Assembly: GCA_038230955.1 (NCBI GenBank)
Contig: JBBRMG010000025.1
Coordinates: 1 to 11,228 of the forward strand
Origin: JBBRMG01 sp038230955
GTDB taxonomy: Bacteria; Patescibacteriota; Doudnabacteria; UBA920
Length of the DNA stretch: 11,228 bases
Direction of reading: 5' to 3'
Shown: in pieces, positions 5,902 to 11,228 of the stretch
How the letters are laid out: each line of letters starts with the position of its first letter
Position numbering within the stretch: position 1 is the stretch's first letter
Program-made: the position numbers and the translations under genes
Notes under the pieces: generated by a model
What the model was told of the DNA's origin: nothing
Databases searched by the model: none
Seen by the model: only the letters and a program-made list of their open reading frames with translations

Positions 5902-6837
5902 ATGAACATCGACTATTTTAAATTGCTCAAGCAAGCTTATAACATAACCATTCATCACCCGTTGCTATGGGTCTTTGGTTTGTTTATGTCTGGCGGTTTC
6001 AATAGTAATTTTTTATATTTTGCCAATGTTCCGTTTGGGTGGAGAGATCGATCACATGCTTTCATGTCACACTGGGTGGCTTCTCTGCATTCGAGAAGCT
6101 CAGTGCGTTCGGTGGCGGTTTCATTAATATTGTTTGCCATCACTTTAGTTATAGTCAATTGGGTAAAAATTATCTTTGTATTAAAAACTAGCGGACTATT
6201 AGGCTTGCAGAGGAGATTATCCCCTCAGGCCCAGAAACAGCAAGTGAATTTTGAGCTGAGTTTCCGTGAAATAATCACGGAGAGTTTGAATTCACTATCT
6301 TCTGTTCTAGCCGCCAGTATTGTTACAATGATTTTTGTGGCAATTGTATTCGCTATCTTAGCCTCTGTAAACAGGCAATTTGGTAGTATCTGGACGGATA
6401 TTCCATGGGTCCCTGTGTTGGGAATAGCGCTAGCCAGTGTCTTGGTCATTGCCTTGTCGCTAATTAATTTATTCACTGCGTTTTTTATTATTCTTTATCG
6501 TTATCGTGTCATTCCAGCTTTTACCTTGGCAGTACAGTTAATTCGTAAACGCTGGCTTCCAATTTTAGAAACCGTAATTATATTGATGGTGATTTATGGG
6601 TTATGCTTTTTTGTAGGCACTTCACTAGTCCATTTGATTCGTAGTTTTGATAATCCGGATTTTATAATGTATCTTCAAGCAGGGATATTAGTATGGATAT
6701 GGTTAGCTATCGTTAATGTGCTCTTCAATGTTAGCTTGCTAATGCTATTTTCCTTACTTGTTCAACCACCGTTGTATCCAGAGTTTGTGAAAGAAACTGT
6801 GCCACAAGTCGCTCCTAGCATGAGTGGCGGGGCGTAG
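5902..6837 (+). CDS. Multi-pass membrane protein of unknown function
   Basis: 311 residues from ATG 5902. An in-frame TTG at 5884 lies inside the terminator hairpin and is unlikely. I do not recognise the family. Seen: an N-terminal amphipathic stretch followed by HHPLLWVFGLF, a His-Pro-Leu-Leu-Trp segment common at the start of uncharacterised polytopic proteins of small bacteria; about six hydrophobic segments, roughly at residues 18-32, 70-95, 130-155, 165-195, 210-240 and 255-285; a short Pro/Ser/Gly-rich cytoplasmic-looking tail. There are no catalytic motifs, no ATP-binding site and no obvious transporter signature. The two loops between the first and third hydrophobic segments are rich in Arg, Ser and Gln. 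No SD is visible and there is no room for a promoter between the ftsH terminator and the start, so its expression is puzzling. A membrane scaffold or transporter-like role is possible but unsupported. Confidence 0.8.
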   Translation: MNIDYFKLLKQAYNITIHHPLLWVFGLFMSGGFNSNFLYFANVPFGWRDRSHAFMSHWVASLHSRSSVRSVAVSLILFAITLVIVNWVKIIFVLKTSGLLGLQRRLSPQAQKQQVNFELSFREIITESLNSLSSVLAASIVTMIFVAIVFAILASVNRQFGSIWTDIPWVPVLGIALASVLVIALSLINLFTAFFIILYRYRVIPAFTLAVQLIRKRWLPILETVIILMVIYGLCFFVGTSLVHLIRSFDNPDFIMYLQAGILVWIWLAIVNVLFNVSLLMLFSLLVQPPLYPEFVKETVPQVAPSMSGGA

Positions 6838-6863
6838 ACAAAGTAGCTTAGCCAATATAAAAT
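6835..6863 (+). promoter_or_regulatory. Promoter of tRNA-Val
   Basis: TAGACA (6835-6840, five of six) overlaps the stop codon of the membrane-protein gene. TAAAAT (6858-6863, five of six) follows after a 17-base spacer. Predicted start near 6870, leader about 37 bases. A second -10-like TATAAA (6896-6901) lacks a matching -35. The same transcript may continue into rnc, since no clear terminator follows the tRNA. Confidence 0.6.
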
Positions 6864-6906
6864 ATAGGAGGTTTAGTGAGTAAGTAATTTCAGACTATAA
6901 AATTAT

Positions 6907-6983
6907 GGGCGGTTAGCTCACTTGGCTAGAGCGCGGCATTGACGTTGCCGAGGTAACAAGTTCGATTCTTGTACCGCCCACCA
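6907..6983 (+). tRNA. tRNA-Val (anticodon GAC)
   Basis: The acceptor stem GGGCGGT/ACCGCCC is perfect. D arm GCTC/GAGC has the GG loop, anticodon stem CGGCA/TGCCG has loop TTGACGT giving anticodon GAC (valine GUC/GUU), and T arm ACAAG/CTTGT has loop TTCGATT. Discriminator A and an encoded CCA end (6981-6983) follow. Length 77 bases, a normal class I tRNA. Confidence 0.97.
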
Positions 6984-6993
6984 TTAAATAAAT

Positions 6994-7058
6994 AATCAGT
7001 AGATTTGTTTTTTCGCAACCAACATATGAATGGTTTCTCAAAAACAAATCCACTGATT
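6994..7058 (+). other. Long near-perfect RNA hairpin between tRNA-Val and rnc
   Basis: AATCAGT (6994-7000) pairs with ACTGATT (7052-7058). After one A·C mismatch, 11 more pairs join 7002-7012 to 7040-7050. A 4x4 internal loop and AACCA/TGGTT (7017-7021 with 7031-7035) close on a 9-base loop. That is 18 nearly continuous pairs plus 5. No T-run follows on the + strand, so it is not a typical terminator. It ends 22 bases before the RNase III start codon and has the form of an RNase III substrate. Confidence 0.7.
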
Positions 7059-7080
7059 CCGTCATAGGAATAAACAATAT

Positions 7081-7767
7081 ATGATTACAAAAACGGAAAT
7101 AGAAAGGATCATTGGTAGCGAACCTCAGAACATAGATTTATATTTATCTGCGTTCACTCACCGATCATATTTGAATGAAAACCGAGCATTTCATTTGCCT
7201 CACAACGAACGGTTGGAGTTTTTGGGCGATGCTGTTTTAGAATTGATTTCAACGGAACATCTATACCGGAATTATGAACACTCTGAAGGCGAACTAACTA
7301 ACTTCCGCAGTGCCTTGGTTAACTATAAAATGTTGGCAGAAATTGCTAATCGTCTTGGGTTAGAACAGTTTATGCAAATGTCCAAAGGTGAGGCCAAGGA
7401 TACTGGTCGCGCCCGCCAAGTAATTTTGGCCAATGCCATAGAAGCCCTTATTGGTGCTCTATACTTAGACTTAGGGTATGAAGCCGCTTCAAAGTTTATT
7501 GAGAAGGAAGTATTGGTAGAATTGACCGCTGTTATTCATGATGGCACTTACTTAGATCCAAAGAGTAAGTTGCAAGAATTAGTGCAGGAAAAGCGCGGGG
7601 TGACCCCGACTTATGGTGTTGTAGCTGAAAGTGGTCCTGACCATGACAAAACTTTCGTTGTTGCTGCTTTTATGGAAACTACAGAAATCGGTCGAGGCGA
7701 GGGCCCCTCAAAACAAGAAGCGGAAATTTCCGCTGCACAGGATTCTTTGAAAGACTTAAAATTTTGA
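7081..7767 (+). CDS. rnc: Ribonuclease III
   Basis: 228 residues, normal for the bacterial enzyme (about 220-230). RNase III cuts double-stranded RNA with two-base 3' overhangs, maturing rRNA and some mRNAs; it acts as a cytosolic homodimer. Seen: an N-terminal catalytic domain with the signature NERLEFLGDAVLE (42-54), supplying E43, E46 and D50 (equivalents of E. coli E38, E41 and D45); the second metal motif ANAIEALIGALYLD (117-130) with E121 (E. coli E117); and a C-terminal double-stranded-RNA-binding domain (about 159-226) with the terminal GPSKQEAE motif. Odd: the position of E. coli D114 is Asn118 here. Weak SD (AGGA, 11 bases upstream). A long duplex lies just before the gene, suggesting autoregulation. 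smc starts 25 bases downstream, an order also found in Bacillus, so the two are probably co-transcribed. Confidence 0.97.
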   Translation: MITKTEIERIIGSEPQNIDLYLSAFTHRSYLNENRAFHLPHNERLEFLGDAVLELISTEHLYRNYEHSEGELTNFRSALVNYKMLAEIANRLGLEQFMQMSKGEAKDTGRARQVILANAIEALIGALYLDLGYEAASKFIEKEVLVELTAVIHDGTYLDPKSKLQELVQEKRGVTPTYGVVAESGPDHDKTFVVAAFMETTEIGRGEGPSKQEAEISAAQDSLKDLKF

Positions 7768-7792
7768 ATTTAAATTCCAAAAATAAAAATTA

Positions 7793-10420
7793 ATGTACCT
7801 CAAACGTTTAGAAATTCAAGGGTTTAAATCATTCGCGAGGAAGTCTACGTTTGAGTATGAACGTGGCATTACTGCTATTGTTGGACCGAATGGCAGCGGT
7901 AAAAGTAACGTGGCTGATTCATTGCGATGGGTGTTGGGTGAGCAAAGCGCTAAGCTTATTCGTGGAAAAAAAAGTGATGATGTAATTTTCGCAGGTAGCG
8001 ATATGAAAGTACGGGCTGGCTATGCTGAAGTTATCGCTACGTTTGATAACCGAGATCACAAAATTCCCCTGGATGCAGCAGAGGTTAGCATTGGTCGCCG
8101 AATTGATCGCACGGGTGAAAGTGAATATTTAATTAATGGTGCACGAGTTCGCTTGCTTGATGTTATTGATTTGGTTTTAAAGAGCAACATTGGCACATCT
8201 CGGTATACGGTTATTGGCCAAGGCACTATTGATAACATGATTTTGTCTGGTCCTGTTGAAATTAAAAATTTGATTGATGAAGCCAGCGGTGTAAAGACAT
8301 ATTATATTCGTCGAGAAAAAACTTTACGTCGCCTAGAACAAACGGTGCAGAATTTAATGCGGGCCGAAGATTTAATTTCTGAATTAGAACCGCGGGTAAA
8401 ATCTTTGCGGCGTCAGGCTAAGCGCATGGAAGCGCGAGAAGTAATAGAGGTAGAACTAAAAGGTTATTTGCGAGAACACTTGGGCGGCACTTATTGGTTA
8501 TTGAAAACTAAAGCGGATGCTTTGCATTTAGAATTGTCTGCATTGCAAACTCACCGAGCGCAGGTGGAATCTAGCATGGCTAGCCATTTGTTAAAATTAG
8601 AGCAGCATGAAAAAGAAAATAGCGAGCAGCTGTCTAAGTTCGCATCTGATCAAATGGACTTACAAGCGCTGCAAGGTCAAAAAAATGGATTATTAGAAAA
8701 TTTAAGTATGATTCGGGGAAAGATGCAAGGCCAGGGTACTTTTGGCAGTCAAGATAGCAGCAGCCTTAAAGTTTTGCATCATAATTTAGAACAACAAGCT
8801 ATTGATTTACGCACGCAGATAACCGCGGCCAAGGGGGGCCTATCTAGCGCGCAAGCCCGCGGGACAGAGCAAAAGCAGGCGTTGGCTACATTGAGTGAAC
8901 AGTTTACTGCTGTGTATGAGTCGTTGCAGCACCCAAGTTCCACGGACTGGAAAGCACTTAATGAACAGCTATTAGTAATAGAACGAGGCTTTTCGGCTCT
9001 GTATAATAGTATCGAAAATAGTGATGATATTAATAGCATCCGCACAGAAGCGGGACAGTTAAAAGTTAAATGGAATGAGTTTAGTCAGGCTATTCAGACA
9101 GCATCCGAACAACCAAATACAGATCAAGCTCATTTGCAATTCCAAATGCAAGAGCTGTCGGTTCAAAAAGATAAATTAACGGCGGATTTAAATAGCATTA
9201 ACGTACAAGGGTCTAAGGCAGAAATGGCATTAACTTTTTTGACAAGGCAGTTACAAAAGTGCGAAGCAGAGTTATTGCAAGTTCAATTGGATCTCCAAAA
9301 ATCAGAAAGCAGTTCTACCGATGACTTTGTCAGTCAAATGTTATCTCAATCAGAAGCAGTTCAAAAACAAGTTGATGCAGTACAACAAAAAATTGTTGCA
9401 AAAGAAGGAGTGTTAAAAAAGTTTTACGATGAAGAAAATAGTTGGAAGAATTCTATTTCCGATGAAGATAAATTATTCCGTCAGATGCAAAGCGATGCTA
9501 ATAGTTTGCGTGATCAAGAGTCTGTGGCGCAAGTTGAAAAAGCAAAACTAGATACCCAAGCTGAAGCTGTGATTGCGGAAATTCATCAATCTTTGGGGTC
9601 TGCTATTGCGAGCGAAATTTTCCAAACTCAAATTGTGGTAACCACTCAAGATTTAGCGGACAAAATTTCCAAACTGAAACACCAATTAGAATTAGCTGGA
9701 GGGGTAGACGAATTAACCATTCAAGAGTATCGCGAAACCGAAGCGCGCTATACTGGCTTAGTCAATCAGGTAGATGATTTAAAGAAAAGCATGGACGATC
9801 TTCGTTCAGTGATGGACGAACTCGACGGGCATATTAAAACTCAGTTTAATGATGCGTTTCATAAAGTGAATGAACAGTTTGAAAATTATTTTCGCGTGCT
9901 GTTTAATGGCGGTCGTGCGTATATGACTTTATTGAAGAGCGGTAAAGGGGAAGACTTGGATGCAAGCGAGCAGTCTTTAGATCAAGATGGGGACGAGACG
10001 GCAAGTGATGGTCTTCGCCCAGAGGAAAAAATTGTGGCTAAGTATGAACAGGGCGGCATTAATGTTTCAGGGGTGGATATTCGCGCTACACCTCCAGGGA
10101 AAAAATTAGCCACCATACAGGCATTATCTGGCGGCGAACGCGCTCTCACATCTATTGCCCTGCTTTGCAGTTTATTAACTTGTTTCCCTTCGCCGTTTGT
10201 GGTTCTAGATGAAGTGGACGCAGCACTGGATGAATCCAACACTATTCGGTTTGGGCAAATTCTAGGCACCCTGTCTCATCAAACCCAGTTCATTACTATT
10301 ACTCATAATCGTGAGACTATGGCTCAATCAAATACCCTTTACGGCGTCACAATGGGGGACGATGGCATTTCCAAACTCTTGTCTATTAAATTAGAACAGG
10401 CCAAAACATTTGCCAAATAA
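7793..10420 (+). CDS. smc: SMC chromosome-condensation ATPase, short form lacking a recognisable hinge
   Basis: 875 residues against about 1,150-1,200 for usual bacterial SMC. SMC forms dimers that bind and loop DNA using ATP, with ScpA/ScpB as partners (not in this window). Seen: N-terminal head with Walker A GPNGSGKS (31-38) and the Q-loop Gln143 in IGQGTID; coiled-coil arms about 165-700; C-terminal head with signature LSGGERAL (778-785), Walker B LDEVD (805-809) and the following D-loop region. The head sequences are clearly SMC, not Rad50 or RecN. The middle shows no Gly-rich hinge domain and no Rad50 zinc-hook CxxC; around 380-440 the coil is broken by a short, probably helical segment. 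An acidic insertion (about 715-755) sits within the C-terminal head before the signature motif. No SD; A/T-rich leader of 25 bases after rnc. Its C-terminal codons contain the promoter of the next gene. Confidence 0.94.
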   Translation: MYLKRLEIQGFKSFARKSTFEYERGITAIVGPNGSGKSNVADSLRWVLGEQSAKLIRGKKSDDVIFAGSDMKVRAGYAEVIATFDNRDHKIPLDAAEVSIGRRIDRTGESEYLINGARVRLLDVIDLVLKSNIGTSRYTVIGQGTIDNMILSGPVEIKNLIDEASGVKTYYIRREKTLRRLEQTVQNLMRAEDLISELEPRVKSLRRQAKRMEAREVIEVELKGYLREHLGGTYWLLKTKADALHLELSALQTHRAQVESSMASHLLKLEQHEKENSEQLSKFASDQMDLQALQGQKNGLLENLSMIRGKMQGQGTFGSQDSSSLKVLHHNLEQQAIDLRTQITAAKGGLSSAQARGTEQKQALATLSEQFTAVYESLQHPSSTDWKALNEQLLVIERGFSALYNSIENSDDINSIRTEAGQLKVKWNEFSQAIQTASEQPNTDQAHLQFQMQELSVQKDKLTADLNSINVQGSKAEMALTFLTRQLQKCEAELLQVQLDLQKSESSSTDDFVSQMLSQSEAVQKQVDAVQQKIVAKEGVLKKFYDEENSWKNSISDEDKLFRQMQSDANSLRDQESVAQVEKAKLDTQAEAVIAEIHQSLGSAIASEIFQTQIVVTTQDLADKISKLKHQLELAGGVDELTIQEYRETEARYTGLVNQVDDLKKSMDDLRSVMDELDGHIKTQFNDAFHKVNEQFENYFRVLFNGGRAYMTLLKSGKGEDLDASEQSLDQDGDETASDGLRPEEKIVAKYEQGGINVSGVDIRATPPGKKLATIQALSGGERALTSIALLCSLLTCFPSPFVVLDEVDAALDESNTIRFGQILGTLSHQTQFITITHNRETMAQSNTLYGVTMGDDGISKLLSIKLEQAKTFAK

Positions 10421-10438
10421 CCCCTGGCTCCGTATAAT
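10410..10438 (+). promoter_or_regulatory. Near-consensus promoter giving an almost leaderless mRNA for the DsbA-like gene
   Basis: TTGCCA (10410-10415, five of six) within the last smc codons and a perfect TATAAT (10433-10438) are 17 bases apart. The predicted start, about seven bases after the -10, is 10445-10446, one or two bases before the ATG at 10447. There is no room for an SD in such a transcript. Confidence 0.72.
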
Positions 10439-10446
10439 AAATACAA

Positions 10447-11226
10447 ATGGAACAAGATATAGAAAATGAGTCTCAAGATATTCCTTTGAAATCGCATAAG
10501 CGATTCAGGGCGCATCTCCCGTATGTGGGTTTAATTATTCTACTGTGCTTAGGGGTTGGCTACAGCATGTATCGTTCCCAACAGCAGGAAAAGCGTTTGA
10601 ACCAGCAGCTGTCTGCTCTAAGCCAGAAAGTGGAAGAGGTGAGCAATACACCTGGGGTAAAGCCAACAGTAGACCCAAATAAGGTTTATGATCTAAAACT
10701 GAAAGCTGATGAGTTATTTTTAGGCTCTAGCGATGCTCCAGTAGCAATGGTGGAATATGGCGATTTCCAATGCCCGTTTTGTAAGAAGTATTTGGACAGT
10801 GTATTCCCAGCGATTAAGAGCCAGTATATAGATACTGGCAAAGTCAAGTTTTACTTCAGACATTACCCATTCTTGGGACAAGAATCCAATGATTCAGCAG
10901 AAGCTTCTATATGCGCTAAAGATCAGAATAAATTCTGGGAATACCACGACATTCTGTATAAAAATCAAGGTAGAGAAAATTCAGGGACGTTCGCAATTCC
11001 AAACTTGAAAAAATTTGCTGTTAAAGTGGGACTGAATAGCAAACAATTTAATACTTGTTTAGATAAACATCAACATCAGGAAGAGTTGACTCAATTGACA
11101 ACCGATGCCGTAAGTTTAGGGGTAAAAGTTACGCCATCTACGTTTGTAAATGGCAAATTGCTTTCCGGAGTCCAGACGGTATCAGTATTCTCCTCCAAGA
11201 TAGAACAAGAATTAAAAAAGAAGTAA
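10447..11226 (+). CDS. Membrane-anchored DsbA-like thiol:disulfide oxidoreductase
   Basis: 259 residues. Seen: a short acidic cytoplasmic tail, one membrane helix (about 25-42), a short coiled coil (about 44-67), a Pro/Val linker, then a thioredoxin-fold domain of the DsbA/Thioredoxin_4 type. The active site is CPFC (109-112), following the conserved EYGDFQ, and the cis-proline loop is VTPST (P230 after T229). Two further cysteines, C156 and C204, sit where many DsbA-like proteins have a second, structural disulfide. The domain should face outside the cytoplasmic membrane and oxidise or reshuffle disulfides in secreted proteins. The cysteine-containing pilin-like proteins at the other end of the window are natural candidate substrates (inference). 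No DsbB/VKOR partner is in the window. It has its own promoter. The start at 10447 is the first in-frame ATG and gives a good signal-anchor topology. The stop ends two bases before the window edge. Confidence 0.93.
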   Translation: MEQDIENESQDIPLKSHKRFRAHLPYVGLIILLCLGVGYSMYRSQQQEKRLNQQLSALSQKVEEVSNTPGVKPTVDPNKVYDLKLKADELFLGSSDAPVAMVEYGDFQCPFCKKYLDSVFPAIKSQYIDTGKVKFYFRHYPFLGQESNDSAEASICAKDQNKFWEYHDILYKNQGRENSGTFAIPNLKKFAVKVGLNSKQFNTCLDKHQHQEELTQLTTDAVSLGVKVTPSTFVNGKLLSGVQTVSVFSSKIEQELKKK

Positions 11227-11228
11227 TA

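Noticed and set aside
6866..6887. A perfect AGGAGG followed by GTG-AGT-AAG-TAA, resembling a three-codon leader ORF before tRNA-Val.
   Set aside because: It falls at the predicted transcription start of the tRNA promoter, the spacer is only four bases and no gene follows; chance or a remnant is more likely.
1..11228. CRISPR arrays, insertion sequences, integrase or attachment sites next to the two tRNA genes.
   Set aside because: No regularly spaced repeats, transposase motifs or duplicated tRNA 3' ends are visible; the region looks like stable chromosome.

Overview
The window reads as chromosomal DNA of an ultra-small bacterium of the Candidate Phyla Radiation (Patescibacteria). This rests on three things: a tandem array of short two-helix pilin-like proteins of the kind common in that group (Pfam T4SS_pilin-like), very compact housekeeping genes mostly lacking strong Shine-Dalgarno sequences, and an unusually short SMC. 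TGA works as a stop (first pilin gene, rnc), so the genetic code is the standard bacterial one, not the UGA=Gly code of Gracilibacteria/Absconditabacteria. The exact lineage cannot be told from the sequence alone. All genes lie on the + strand and there is no gene-free stretch over 300 bases.

Region 1 (26-3683): six consecutive secreted, VirB2-like two-helix proteins. Three are short core pilins (1528-1953, 2031-2444, 2549-2983). Three carry extra cysteine-containing and proline-rich extracytoplasmic parts (26-595, 597-1526, 2985-3683). Several are joined by stop/start junctions only one base apart. Internal control elements are an extended -10 promoter and strong SD before the fourth gene and two abutting RNA hairpins before the fifth. 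A rho-independent terminator (3698-3725) closes the array.

Region 2 (3724-5894): tRNA-Leu(UAG) and ftsH, each with its own sigma70-type promoter, followed by a terminator. Region 3 (5902-6983): a multi-pass membrane protein of unknown function, then tRNA-Val(GAC) with its own promoter. Region 4 (6994-10420): a long RNA hairpin, rnc (RNase III) and a hinge-less-looking smc; the rnc-smc order is the same as in Bacillus. Region 5 (10410-11226): a membrane-anchored DsbA-like thiol oxidoreductase with a near-consensus promoter that should give an almost leaderless mRNA.

How the genes may work together (inference): the pilin-like proteins probably form a heteromeric surface filament or secretion pseudopilus. 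Their ectodomain cysteines occur in even numbers and would suit oxidation by the DsbA-like protein encoded nearby; FtsH could clear misassembled membrane subunits. RNase III may act on its own leader hairpin and possibly on the pilin leader. The most notable points are the six-paralogue pilin array with graded ectodomains, the SMC lacking a recognisable hinge, the long duplex in front of rnc, and the Asn in the RNase III catalytic motif.
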